From: CALESS01 sp041741455
GTDB taxonomy: Bacteria; Chloroflexota; Anaerolineae; Anaerolineales; Anaerolineaceae
DNA: 64,000 bases
Direction of reading: 5' to 3'
Assembly: GCA_041741455.1 (NCBI GenBank)
Contig: JBGSJZ010000142.1
Coordinates: 25,235 to 89,234, forward strand
The notes beneath the pieces were generated by a model that saw only the letters and a program-made list of their open reading frames with translations, had not been told where the DNA came from and made no database searches. How positions within the stretch are numbered: position 1 is the stretch's first letter; each line of letters opens with the position of its first letter. The position numbers and the translations under genes are program-made. Below, piece by piece: positions 50,974-59,069 of this stretch.

Positions 50974-51759
50974 ATGACAACTCCAACCCCTTCCACAACC
51001 TCACGCAAAAGCTTTTCCATTTGGTCCGGTCTCACCTGGCTGATTATCGCCGGGGTGATTGCTGCCACAGTTTTCACCATGTGGTCGCCAGCCAATCTGT
51101 TCACCGCCAGCGATTCCTCCAACAAGCCGTATGACCCATCGGCCGGTTTTCCAGCGGATTGGCCGACCCCAACCACCTCCCCGCGCCCGCGTATTGGCAT
51201 TGTGGCTGGACACTGGGGTAACGATTCCGGCGCTGTCTGCGATGACACCGGCCTGACCGAGGTGGAAGTAAATCTGCGCATCGCCACGATTGTCCAGCAG
51301 AACTTGATGACCGCTGGTTACGATGTGGATCTGCTGGAGGAATTTGATGAGCGGCGCTATCTCTACGATGCGCTGGCGTTGGTTTCTATACATAACGACT
51401 CTTGCGATTATATTAATGATCAGGCCACCGGGTTCAAGGTAGCCGCCTCCTTTGCCGCTGGTGACACCGGCCCCTCCAGCCCGAACGCACGGTTGCAGGC
51501 CTGCCTGGTGGATCGTTATTCCTTGGCCACCAACTTGCCCTATCACCCGGGCAGTATTACTAACGATATGAAGGAATACCACACCTTCAGCGAGATTAAT
51601 CCGAGGACTCCGGCAGCCATCATTGAAACCGGTTTCTTGCGCCTGGACCGTGAGTTCCTGACCCAGCACCCGGACCTGGCTGCCAAAGGCATCTCGGATG
51701 GCATCTTGTGCTTTATTCAGAATGAACCGGTGTCCACCGGACCAACGGTGACACCGTGA
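50974..51759 (+). CDS. Membrane-anchored N-acetylmuramoyl-L-alanine amidase (Amidase_3)
   Basis: A 261-residue protein with a single N-terminal helix (LTWLIIAGVIAATVFTMW) and an amidase_3 domain from about residue 62. IGIVAGHWGNDSGAVCDDTGLTEVEVNLRIA provides the first zinc His and Glu, LALVSIHNDSCDY the second His, and AAIIETGFLRLDREFL the catalytic Glu. The family cuts the bond between MurNAc and L-Ala in peptidoglycan. The ATG at 50974 precedes the anchor directly; no strong SD is visible. It overlaps the following transpeptidase gene as GTGA, forming a three-gene cell-wall unit. Confidence 0.88.
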   Translation: MTTPTPSTTSRKSFSIWSGLTWLIIAGVIAATVFTMWSPANLFTASDSSNKPYDPSAGFPADWPTPTTSPRPRIGIVAGHWGNDSGAVCDDTGLTEVEVNLRIATIVQQNLMTAGYDVDLLEEFDERRYLYDALALVSIHNDSCDYINDQATGFKVAASFAAGDTGPSSPNARLQACLVDRYSLATNLPYHPGSITNDMKEYHTFSEINPRTPAAIIETGFLRLDREFLTQHPDLAAKGISDGILCFIQNEPVSTGPTVTP

Positions 51760-52943
51760 GTGTTGAAAACACACAACAAGCCCGCTTACTACTAGCCCAG
51801 GCATTGCAGACTCTCAAGGCCGGCAATCCAGAATCGGCTTGCACCCTGGCCAAATCTGCGGCCGATGTAGCGCCGGACTTGGAGGAACCCTGGTTGGTTT
51901 TAGCGGCCGCCAGCAATCCGGCGGATAGCCTGAAATACCTGCAACAGGCGTTGAAAGTAAATCCTGCCAGCCAGCGTGCCCGCCAGGGCATGCACTGGGC
52001 AGTCAAACGCCAACGGGAGGAGGCAGCCCTAATAGCCGCAGCTGCTCCGGTGGTGCTTCCCCCTGAGCCGCAACCGGCAGCTGTCCAGGCGCCTACTGTA
52101 CCCTCAGCCACCCCGCACCCTCCACCTGTTGAACCAGCGCGGATTGTAACCCCGTTATCAGCCACAGCCACCTCCCTCCCAGCTGCGAAAGCGCAACCCC
52201 GGACGCGTCCCACCGCTCAGGTGTCGACAATTGCCAAGGCCAAACCCCGCCGCACGCCCTGGTACGTTCCTGCCCTGATTTTGTTGGCGGCCGTTTGCCT
52301 GGTTGGTCTGGTCTGGTTTGGTCTGCCGATGGTGCAGGAAGCCCTGGCCAATGCCGCTGCACCCCGTCCGGTGGGAGTGATTTTCAAGCCCTCGCTGACC
52401 CCGACCAATACGGCCACGCCTACACCAACTTACACTCCGACCCCAACGCCGACCTTCACTCCAACCCCCACGCCTACAGATACCCCGACTCCGACCCCGA
52501 CCGATACGCCCACCCCGCTCCCAACCAATACGCCGGTTCCTCCACCGGTAAATGATTACAATGTCAGCATTCCAGCCGAAGTTGAAACGGATACCCACTG
52601 GATTGATATTGACCTCAGTCAGCAACGGGCGTATGCCTATGAAGGTTACACCGTGGTCAACACTTTTGTGATCTCGACCGGCACCTATCTGCATCCCACA
52701 GTGCAGGGCGAATTCCATATTTATGTCAAATACCGTTATGCTGATATGTCTGGACCGGGTTATTACCTGCCGGATGTGCCGTATGTGATGTATTTCTACG
52801 AAGGTTATGGCCTGCATGGTACCTACTGGCATAACAATTTTGGCACGCCGATGAGCCATGGCTGTGTTAACTTCCGCACAGAAGACGCCGGCTGGGTTTA
52901 TCAATTCCTGCCGCTTGGCGCCCTGGTCAACGTTCACGACTGA
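51756..52943 (+). CDS. L,D-transpeptidase (YkuD) with cytosolic TPR-like part and Thr/Pro stalk
   Basis: A 395-residue bitopic protein starting at GTG. Residues 1-90 are two TPR-like helix pairs in the cytosol; YVPALILLAAVCLVGLVWFG (about 170-190) is the membrane helix; a 55-residue Thr-Pro repeat stalk (TPTPTYTPTPTPT) carries the domain outward; and residues 270-395 are a YkuD domain with HGTYWHNNFG and SHGC, nucleophile Cys370. It makes 3-3 cross-links or attaches proteins in peptidoglycan. The stalk is encoded by a near-repeat of ACNCCGACCCC units (52390-52540). It overlaps the second transpeptidase gene by one base. Confidence 0.9.
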   Translation: MSVENTQQARLLLAQALQTLKAGNPESACTLAKSAADVAPDLEEPWLVLAAASNPADSLKYLQQALKVNPASQRARQGMHWAVKRQREEAALIAAAAPVVLPPEPQPAAVQAPTVPSATPHPPPVEPARIVTPLSATATSLPAAKAQPRTRPTAQVSTIAKAKPRRTPWYVPALILLAAVCLVGLVWFGLPMVQEALANAAAPRPVGVIFKPSLTPTNTATPTPTYTPTPTPTFTPTPTPTDTPTPTPTDTPTPLPTNTPVPPPVNDYNVSIPAEVETDTHWIDIDLSQQRAYAYEGYTVVNTFVISTGTYLHPTVQGEFHIYVKYRYADMSGPGYYLPDVPYVMYFYEGYGLHGTYWHNNFGTPMSHGCVNFRTEDAGWVYQFLPLGALVNVHD

Positions 52944-54007
52944 TGGATCTGCTCGAGCGCTCTCAACTCACCGAATACACCCGGCGGGATTTCCTGCGCC
53001 TGTCCGGCGCAGGCTTGCTGGGGCTGTTCAGCATGCCGCTGCTGGGCTGGAAACCCGGTCGCAGCCTGCAGGCCCCCGAACAACCCTTCGGACGGGTGAT
53101 TGATGACGATGTCCCCTTCTATGATCGCCCCTCACTGGATGGAAACCTGGTCAATTACTACTGGAAGGACCTGGTCAAGCCGATCACCGGTGTAACCCTG
53201 GGGGATGAAGAACCGGCCTACAATCGGGTCTGGTACGAAATCAACGGGGAAGGCTTCGTGCATTCGGGCAGTGTCCAGCCGGTGGATGTGCGCCTCAACC
53301 CGGTGTTGACCGACCTGCCCGTTGGCGGCATCCTGGGTGAGGTGACCGTGCCTTTCACGGATGCTGTCTGGAGCCCGCTCCGCCCGACTTTTGTGGCCTA
53401 CCGATACATTTATGGCACCACCTACTGGGTGACCGGGGTAGTACAGGATGAGAGCGGTCAGATCTGGTACCGCACCCCGGATGATCAAAAGGGCTTCCTT
53501 TACTACGTCAAAGCCGAGCATATTCACATCTATTCACCCGACGAGGTTGCGCAAATTTCGCCTGAGGTACCAGCCCGCCAGAAGCATCTGGAAGTGCGCC
53601 TGGCTGAGCAGGTGGTGATCGCCTACGAAGCTGAACGGGCTGTTTTCATGAGCAAATGTGCCACTGGGGCGCGCTTTTCCACCGGGGATTTCACAACGCC
53701 GACAGGCTATTTCGTAGTGCGCCACAAGCGGCCCTCCCGCCACATGGCTGGCGGCAACCTGGCTTCGCCAGCCGGCTACGATCTGCCAGGCGTACCCTGG
53801 GTCTGCACCTTTACCGAGAGTGGTATTTCCTTCCATGGCACATTCTGGCACAACGATTTTGGCAAGCCCCGCAGTCACGGTTGCATCAACCTGACCTCGC
53901 AGGCTGCACGTTGGATCTATCGCTGGACCCATCCTTATGTTCCATTGGAGTTGGAGACCCTCTTTGACGAATCTGGCACGAACGGCACCGGCATTGATAT
54001 TGTTTGA
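52943..54007 (+). CDS. L,D-transpeptidase (YkuD) with Tat-type signal
   Basis: A 354-residue secreted protein. YTRRDFLRLSGAGLLGLFSMPLLG (about 12-35) is a twin-arginine signal with the R-R-x-F-L core. A middle region of SH3-like repeats (about 50-200: VIDDDVPFYDRPSLDG, GGILGEVTVPFTDAVW) precedes the YkuD domain with SFHGTFWHNDFG and SHGCINL, nucleophile Cys314. The neighbouring transpeptidase uses a membrane anchor instead, so the pair deliver the same chemistry by two export routes. Folding before export by Tat may be needed for the longer multi-domain protein (inference). Confidence 0.9.
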   Translation: MDLLERSQLTEYTRRDFLRLSGAGLLGLFSMPLLGWKPGRSLQAPEQPFGRVIDDDVPFYDRPSLDGNLVNYYWKDLVKPITGVTLGDEEPAYNRVWYEINGEGFVHSGSVQPVDVRLNPVLTDLPVGGILGEVTVPFTDAVWSPLRPTFVAYRYIYGTTYWVTGVVQDESGQIWYRTPDDQKGFLYYVKAEHIHIYSPDEVAQISPEVPARQKHLEVRLAEQVVIAYEAERAVFMSKCATGARFSTGDFTTPTGYFVVRHKRPSRHMAGGNLASPAGYDLPGVPWVCTFTESGISFHGTFWHNDFGKPRSHGCINLTSQAARWIYRWTHPYVPLELETLFDESGTNGTGIDIV

Positions 54008-54057
54008 TTTGTATAATAAATCCCTTCCTACCGGTTTCATTCCCCCATCACATTGGT

Positions 54058-54063
54058 TATAAT
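54058..54063 (+). promoter_or_regulatory. Candidate -10 element before the 163-residue gene
   Basis: TATAAT lies 22 bp before the TTG at 54086, and GGAGGTGATC (54075-54084) is a full match to the 16S 3' end. A second TATAAT is at 54012-54017. No clear -35 accompanies either, so the exact promoter is open. Confidence 0.4.
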
Positions 54064-54085
54064 ATTCAATACCCGGAGGTGATCC

Positions 54086-54577
54086 TTGGAAAGGGGCTTT
54101 TCTGTTCCCTCCCTGACTCCGAGGTGGAAAAGGTTTTTTATGTCACACAAAGCATTGTTCGCAGGTTTAGTAGTAGATGAAAATGACCAATTGGCTCAGG
54201 TCGGCTATGTTGGTGCTGATGCGTGCTACGTGGTCAATGATGCTGGATTTCACCGGCACATCCCTGCTGAAGAGGTGGATCGCCAAGTGCTGAACCTGAT
54301 CAGGGCTCAAATAGAAGGCAATGAAGATCTGCTGGGTGCTGAAACCGCCAAGATGCTCGGTCAGGAAGACCTGTTCTCCGCTGCGATCATCAAGAATCAA
54401 CTCAAGAATATTGACCAACAATTTGATGTGCTGCTGCAATCTGGCATTCCGGAAGATATGCGGGCTTATATGGGTTTGATGGGTTTCAAAGTTATCATCA
54501 ACTTGCACGGCGAGGTAATCCGCCTGGATCAACCTACCCGGGCTGTGGATGATGACGAAGGTGGCGATGGAGAATGA
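54086..54577 (+). CDS. Conserved-looking hypothetical protein upstream of thioredoxin
   Basis: I do not recognise this protein of 163 residues. It is soluble and acidic (pattern DDDEGGDGE at the end). The N-terminal part (KALFAGLVVDENDQLAQVGYVGADACYVVNDAGFHRHIPAEEVD) looks like a small beta-rich domain with an internally repeated strand pattern; the rest is mostly helical. The TTG at 54086 sits 1 bp after a perfect GGAGGTGATC (6 bp after its GGAGG core); an in-frame ATG at 54140 with AAGG 9 bp upstream would give 145 residues and is the main alternative. The stop overlaps the thioredoxin start, so they are likely partners. No function is proposed. Confidence 0.7.
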   Translation: MERGFSVPSLTPRWKRFFMSHKALFAGLVVDENDQLAQVGYVGADACYVVNDAGFHRHIPAEEVDRQVLNLIRAQIEGNEDLLGAETAKMLGQEDLFSAAIIKNQLKNIDQQFDVLLQSGIPEDMRAYMGLMGFKVIINLHGEVIRLDQPTRAVDDDEGGDGE

Positions 54578-55407
54578 TGTCTGAGATCGTTGTCAACGTC
54601 AGCGAAGCTGATTTTGAGTTCCAGGTGATTGCCTACTCCCAGAACGTGCCGGTAGTGGTTGAATTTTGGGCGCCCTGGTGTAAGCCCTGCAAGGAACTGG
54701 GGCCGATGCTCGAACGCATCGCCCTGCAGTCCGGCGGGGTTTTCCGCCTGGCCCGGTTGGACGTGGACGACAACCCCAACCTGGCGCTCTTCTACAACGT
54801 CCGCAGCATCCCGGTCGTTAAGGTCTTCTCCGGCGGTGGGGTGGTCGCTGAGTTCAGCGGCGTGATGCCGGAGTTCCGAGTGCGCGAGTTTATTGCCCGC
54901 ATCACACCTCCCAGCCCCTCGCAACTGGCGCTGGAGCGGGCAGACGGTCTGCTCTCGATCCGTAAGCTGGACGCCGCTGAAAAGCAATACCGCCAGTTGC
55001 TTGACCTGGGCCAGGAGATCCCACCCAGCCTGCTTGGCCTGGCCAAGACCCTGCTCTGGAAAGGCGAAGTGGCCGAAGTCCAGACCATCCTGGTCCGTTT
55101 TCCGGCCAGTCGCGAGTACCAGAATGCCCAATTCCTGTTGCCGTTGGTTCAGGCGCTGACTGACCTGGAAAACCAGGCCCTGCCTGCCGTCAGCGAATTG
55201 GATGCAGCCTTTGCCCAAAGCCTGCGCCTGGTCAAGCGCGGCAAGCTCGCTCCAGCCCTGGACGGCCTACTGGATATTCTGCGTCAGAATCGAAAGTATG
55301 CCGATGGCCGTGCCCATAAGGTGATACTGGCTATTCTCGAATGGATGGACGAGGACGATCCCCAAACACGCGCCTACCGCCAGGAACTGGCGACAGTTCT
55401 ATTTTAG
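54574..55407 (+). CDS. Thioredoxin-like protein with TPR C-terminus (CnoX/YbbN-type)
   Basis: A 277-residue protein. Residues 1-115 form a thioredoxin fold with VVVEFWAPWCKPCKELGP (active Cys36 and Cys39, CKPC) and the cis-Pro region SIPVVKVFSGG. Residues 125-277 form helical repeats (LALERADGLLSIRKLDAAEKQYRQLLDLG, PASREYQNAQFLLP) like those of YbbN/CnoX, a chaperone-thioredoxin (chaperedoxin). CKPC differs from the CGPC of thioredoxin and the SxxC of E. coli YbbN, so redox activity is probably kept. Two consecutive ATGs allow start at 54574 or 54577. A strong terminator lies 78 bp downstream. Confidence 0.9.
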   Translation: MMSEIVVNVSEADFEFQVIAYSQNVPVVVEFWAPWCKPCKELGPMLERIALQSGGVFRLARLDVDDNPNLALFYNVRSIPVVKVFSGGGVVAEFSGVMPEFRVREFIARITPPSPSQLALERADGLLSIRKLDAAEKQYRQLLDLGQEIPPSLLGLAKTLLWKGEVAEVQTILVRFPASREYQNAQFLLPLVQALTDLENQALPAVSELDAAFAQSLRLVKRGKLAPALDGLLDILRQNRKYADGRAHKVILAILEWMDEDDPQTRAYRQELATVLF

Positions 55408-55484
55408 TGTGATTTTGTTGGTTTAATAACATCCAGGTGACTTGAACCGATGGAGTACAAGTCGCCATAGCATTTGTAAAACAT

Positions 55485-55524
55485 CCTTCCCCCTCGCGCT
55501 TGCCGGAGGGGGAAGGGTTTTCTT
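55485..55524 (+). terminator. Rho-independent terminator after the thioredoxin gene
   Basis: A perfect 11-bp stem, CCTTCCCCCTC with GAGGGGGAAGG, a 10-nt loop and TTTTCTT. The converging lipoprotein gene ends 60 bp further on; the left side has TAAAACA, so weak action in the other direction is possible. Confidence 0.88.
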
Positions 55525-55583
55525 AAGGTTTTTCTGTTCTCTGCGGTTTTGGTGTCCCAGTGTTTCCAGCTTTTCCCAGTGAC

Positions 55584-56582
55584 TTACTTCTTCAGCACCA
55601 GGTAGCCCCAAGTATCAGCATACAGCAGGAGCCGGTCGGGCGAGTTGGACATCATGGTCTGCTGCTTGTTGGCAGTGGAGTCGTCGTTGTCCGAAACTGA
55701 GACGGCAAAGCGGTACGTAGCGCCGTTGGCGGGTGTTATCCCCAGGTCGCTCCACGGGATGGCAACTTCGACACGGTACAGGCCGTCGCCACCCTTTGCT
55801 GCAGTGATTACATTATTCAGCTTGCCAACCTTGCTGGTGGGGAACCAGCGGTAGGACTCAAAGCCATCGCCTACGCTAACGGTTCCAGCGCCAGCCGTCC
55901 AGCCGATCTGGTAAATCGTGCTGCCGTTTAGCAGTAAGATCTCCAGGCTATCACCTTTGAAGATATTCTCTCCGGTCGCTTTTTGCACGTATTTGTCATC
56001 GTGCACCTTGGCTGCGATGTAAAGGTAGGTGGCATCCCAGCCAATCTGGAAGGAAGCTTCCAAATCCGCAGTGCTGCTCCAGTTCGCACCACCATAGACA
56101 ATTTTGTCCATTGGGTATTGGGTGCCGCTGTATTCAGCCCAATCGCTATCGATCTTGGGGGAGTTGGTGAAATAGGTGCCGTAAATCGTCACGACCGGCT
56201 TGGGGGTGGCGGTGGGGGCGGTGGTATTGGTAGGCTTGATGGTCGTAGCTGTCGGTGCAATGGCAGTGTTGGTCTTCACCGCCAAAGTTGGCAGGACAAC
56301 CGTCGGTTGAGCAGTTGGCAGGACAACCGTTGGTTGAGCAGTTGGTAAGGCCGCCGTTGGCTGCGGGGCCTGGGTATCCAACGTGCCAATGGTGGGTGTG
56401 ACCACAACCGGCGCGGGAGCGGTGTTGGTTGCTTTCTCCACCGGAGCGAACAGGGCTGTCATGGTCAGGTTCGGAGTGGGGAAGATTATGTCCGTCGGTT
56501 CCTGCGAGGCGCTGAGGTTGCAGCCAGCAGTCAAACCAACCAAGAGAACGGCCACCAAAATTGCGTAAATAGATTTCTTCAT
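55584..56582 (-). CDS. Surface lipoprotein with Thr/Pro linker and CBM9/DOMON-like domain
   Basis: A 332-residue lipoprotein. MKKSIYAILVAVLLVGLTAGCNLS ends in a lipobox with Cys21; residues 30-135 are a Thr/Pro/Ala linker including a perfect 9-residue tandem repeat; residues 140-332 form a beta-sandwich with IDSDWAEYSGTQYPMDK, FQIGWDATYLYIAAKVHDD, GDSLEILLL and YRVEVAIPWSDLGI, a pattern of family 9-like carbohydrate-binding modules. It probably binds glycans at the cell surface. AGGAGG lies 5 bp before the ATG and a good promoter 30 bp before that. Stand-alone gene. Confidence 0.85.
   Translation of the reverse strand: MKKSIYAILVAVLLVGLTAGCNLSASQEPTDIIFPTPNLTMTALFAPVEKATNTAPAPVVVTPTIGTLDTQAPQPTAALPTAQPTVVLPTAQPTVVLPTLAVKTNTAIAPTATTIKPTNTTAPTATPKPVVTIYGTYFTNSPKIDSDWAEYSGTQYPMDKIVYGGANWSSTADLEASFQIGWDATYLYIAAKVHDDKYVQKATGENIFKGDSLEILLLNGSTIYQIGWTAGAGTVSVGDGFESYRWFPTSKVGKLNNVITAAKGGDGLYRVEVAIPWSDLGITPANGATYRFAVSVSDNDDSTANKQQTMMSNSPDRLLLYADTWGYLVLKK
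56287..56340. repeat. Two 27-bp tandem repeats in the lipoprotein linker
   Basis: Two adjacent 27-bp units, differing by a single base, encode PTAQPTVVL twice on the minus strand. A partial third unit follows (PTAALPTAQ-like). Such repeats can change number by slippage and so vary linker length. Confidence 0.85.
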
Positions 56583-56612
56583 TCGGACCTCCTGAGTCAT
56601 CCTATTAAACTC

Positions 56613-56640
56613 ATTATAGGGATATTGTGCATGGATGCAA
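56613..56640 (-). promoter_or_regulatory. Promoter of the CBM9-like lipoprotein gene
   Basis: Read on the minus strand, TTGCAT (56640-56635), 16 bp, and a perfect TATAAT (56618-56613) lie about 30 bp before the ATG at 56582, with AGGAGG as SD. Confidence 0.7.
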
Positions 56641-56780
56641 TAAAAAGACGCTACCCAATTTGAGAAAGTTCCAGTGGGGGACGAAAATCGTCCCAAATGA
56701 TGGTGTTTTGCTCTTCTCGGCCTCCTCAAATGGGTGTAAAGTAAACCTACCATCCCATCCATCTCAAAGGTGCAACAACC

Positions 56781-58022
56781 ATGCCAGAAGATCAACCCAC
56801 AAGCAAATCCGGTCTGCGCGGCCTGCATCGCAACATCTGGGTACTGACAGTTACCTCTTTCCTCACGGATATCTCCTCCGAGATGATTATAAACCTGATC
56901 CCGCTCTTCCTGACCAGTGTACTGCAGGCCGGGACGGCAGTGGTTGGTTTGATCGAAGGATTAGCGGAAACTACTGCCAGCCTGATGAAAGTCTTTTCCG
57001 GGGCGCTCTCGGATAAATTGGGCAAGCGCAAAGGGTTGGCCGTTCTTGGTTACGGCCTATCGGCGCTATCCAAACCATTTCTCTACTTTGCCCAGTTCAT
57101 CGGCTGGGGCGGTATCCTGGGTGTGCGCATCGCTGATCGTTTGGGCAAGGGTATCCGCACCTCGCCACGGGATGCCATGTTGGCGGGCAGTGTGGATCAG
57201 AACAATCGCGGCTTGGGCTTTGGCGTACAGCGTGCCGGGGATACGGCCGGGGCGTTCATCGGCCTGGCTATTGCTGCATTAATCATCTGGCTGACGCAGA
57301 CCAATCCAGAAGTACTTTCGGCTGACACCTTCCAGGTGGCCGTGCTGGTCAGCATCATCCCGGCCGGGTTGGCGGTCCTGGTGCTGGGTCTGGTTGGACA
57401 GGAGGTGGCACCGAAGCGCAAACAATCTGGTGCCCTGCTCAGCTTCAAGGGATTGGATAAACGGTTTATCCTCTACCTGCTGGCGTCCATTATTTTCAGC
57501 CTGGGCAATTCTTCGGACGCCTTCATCATCCTGCTGGCCAAGGAGCGCGGCCTGAGCATCCTGCAGGTGATGTTTATGCTGATGACCTTTAATGCGGTGT
57601 ATGCCCTGCTCTCCGGTCCTGCCGGCAGTTTGTCCGACCGCATCGGCCGGCGCAAGTTGATCCTCTTTGGCTGGCTAGCCTATGGACTGATCTACCTGGG
57701 TTTTGGCTTCTCCCGCAGTGGGGTGGGAGTATGGGTATTGTTTGGGCTGTATGGGGTCTATTACGCCTTGACGGCCGGGGCAGGTAAAGCCATCATTGCC
57801 GACCTTGTGCCGGATGAAAAGCGCGGCACTGCCTACGGCCTGTACCACGCTGCCCTGGGCATTGCGGCTTTTCCAGCTTCGGCCATTGCTGGGTTACTCT
57901 GGCAGGGCATTGGGGGATGGAAGGGTTTCGGGCCTTCTGCACCATTCTTCTTCGGTGCTGGCCTGGCGTTGGTTGCTGGCCTGTTGTTTGCTACCTGGCT
58001 GCGCGAGCCAAAAAAACTGTAA
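56781..58022 (+). CDS. MFS transporter
   Basis: A 413-residue major facilitator with about twelve helices. The loop 2-3 signature appears as GALSDKLGKRKGLAVLGYGLSA (about 76-97) and its second-half counterpart as GSLSDRIGRRKLILFGW. ITSFLTDISSEMI-like sequence near residue 28 and IADRLGKGIRTSPRDAMLAGSVDQNNRGLGFGVQRAGDTAGAFIG are typical of a clade of MFS proteins of unknown substrate in soil and sediment bacteria. AAAGGTG lies 7 bp before the ATG. It is divergent from the lipoprotein gene and convergent with the DUF2085 gene. The substrate cannot be told. Confidence 0.93.
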   Translation: MPEDQPTSKSGLRGLHRNIWVLTVTSFLTDISSEMIINLIPLFLTSVLQAGTAVVGLIEGLAETTASLMKVFSGALSDKLGKRKGLAVLGYGLSALSKPFLYFAQFIGWGGILGVRIADRLGKGIRTSPRDAMLAGSVDQNNRGLGFGVQRAGDTAGAFIGLAIAALIIWLTQTNPEVLSADTFQVAVLVSIIPAGLAVLVLGLVGQEVAPKRKQSGALLSFKGLDKRFILYLLASIIFSLGNSSDAFIILLAKERGLSILQVMFMLMTFNAVYALLSGPAGSLSDRIGRRKLILFGWLAYGLIYLGFGFSRSGVGVWVLFGLYGVYYALTAGAGKAIIADLVPDEKRGTAYGLYHAALGIAAFPASAIAGLLWQGIGGWKGFGPSAPFFFGAGLALVAGLLFATWLREPKKL

Positions 58023-58105
58023 TCACAGTTGACGCAGATCTCGGAGAATCATCATAAATCCGTGAAACTCCGTTTCGGACCGGTTCTTTCCATGTTAGTG
58101 ATTTC

Positions 58106-58903
58106 CTAACTGGCAAAAAATCCACCCCAGTTGCCGGTCAGTGCATAACGGATCCAATCCACCAGCGCGATTTGCAGCAACGCCATTCCGGCTGCGGCAA
58201 CCAGGATCAGCCACAGGTCCGTCCAGTGCCGGGCCTGGTTTTCGCGCTTGACCAGCATCGTCAACAGGATGGCGTAGACCATGCTCAAGATCAACGGCAC
58301 AGTTAGCGAGCTGAGAATGGCCAGCGGGTAGAGCAACAAGGGGTTTTCCCACAGGACGATCAAATCCACCAACACAGCCAGGCCAACCAGCGCCCCAATT
58401 TGCCTCCAGGAGTGCAGAACCGGCGCTGGGTCGGGTTCCACCCAGATTACCTGGCGGAAGGTCGGCAGTAACACTGCCATTAAGCCCACCCCCAGCATTG
58501 AGCCAGTCAGCAGGCGCAGTGGGTTGGCTGGATTGTAAAGTGAGGGGACGTTTGGAATCAGTTGCAGGTAGGAATTGACGCCATCCACCCCGAAAGCCAC
58601 CAGGAAAACCAATAGAACCAGGCTGACCTTCTTTGTGGGCAATCCGGCCTTGGGTGATAATGGCAGTTGAAAGAATAATCCGATTAATGCCCCCAGGTAC
58701 ATCCCCGAGCAGCGGGCGCATAACGGCAGCTGCCTGTCGCCCAGGTGGAAGCTGCGGGCGTCGATGCGGTGGCAGACGGCGTAACCGATGGCATCCATCT
58801 TACCGAGCAAGCCGGCAGGTGTTTCTGCCAGCCAGAGGAATAATAAAACCGCTACTGCCAGCGGAATGAGGACGGTCAAGATGCGCACCCAGCGGTTGGA
58901 CAT
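58106..58903 (-). CDS. DUF2085-family membrane protein
   Basis: A 265-residue protein with seven or so helices. YAVCHRIDARSFHLGDRQLPLCARCSGMYLGALIG (about 40-75) is the DUF2085 signature with its C-H-R, and C-A-R-C-S-G motifs that may bind a metal. The ATG at 58903 lies only 7 nt after TATAAT (58916-58911 on the minus strand), with no SD, so the mRNA may be leaderless. An upstream in-frame start at 58993 would add 30 residues of poor quality. Function of the family is unknown. Convergent with the MFS gene. Confidence 0.87.
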   Translation of the reverse strand: MSNRWVRILTVLIPLAVAVLLFLWLAETPAGLLGKMDAIGYAVCHRIDARSFHLGDRQLPLCARCSGMYLGALIGLFFQLPLSPKAGLPTKKVSLVLLVFLVAFGVDGVNSYLQLIPNVPSLYNPANPLRLLTGSMLGVGLMAVLLPTFRQVIWVEPDPAPVLHSWRQIGALVGLAVLVDLIVLWENPLLLYPLAILSSLTVPLILSMVYAILLTMLVKRENQARHWTDLWLILVAAAGMALLQIALVDWIRYALTGNWGGFFAS

Positions 58904-59007
58904 GTGCTTGATTATATCCAAGAAACACCAATTCCTGTACCAAAAGGTGAAATCCGGGAACAAGTGGGGGGTAAACAAACCACCTTGTCCCATTCAAATT
59001 TTCTTTC

Positions 59008-59036
59008 TTCACAATCCCGCTGCTTTGGGGTATGAT
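59008..59036 (+). promoter_or_regulatory. Promoter of the DUF3048 lipoprotein gene
   Basis: TTCACA (59008-59013), a 17-bp spacer and TATGAT (59031-59036), each one mismatch from consensus, lie 34 bp before the ATG; AAGGA (59058-59062) is the SD. Confidence 0.7.
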
Positions 59037-59069
59037 GACGGTTTGAATGTCAATAATCAAGGAAAATCA

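Noticed and set aside
52390..52545. Short regular repeats rich in CCGACCCC and ACNCC units, CRISPR-like at first glance.
   Set aside because: They are in frame and encode the Thr-Pro stalk of the L,D-transpeptidase; there are no unique spacers of constant length.
52158..52937. Minus-strand 259-codon ORF.
   Set aside because: Arg/Gly-rich antisense reading of the Thr-Pro repeat and the YkuD domain; no start signal.
54529..55218. Minus-strand 229-codon ORF.
   Set aside because: Antisense of the thioredoxin-TPR gene; no SD and no recognisable domain.
58095..58721. Minus-strand 208-codon ORF overlapping DUF2085 in another frame.
   Set aside because: Same-strand alternative frame with Gly/Pro/Ala bias; the DUF2085 frame has clear membrane helices and the CHR/CARCSG motif.
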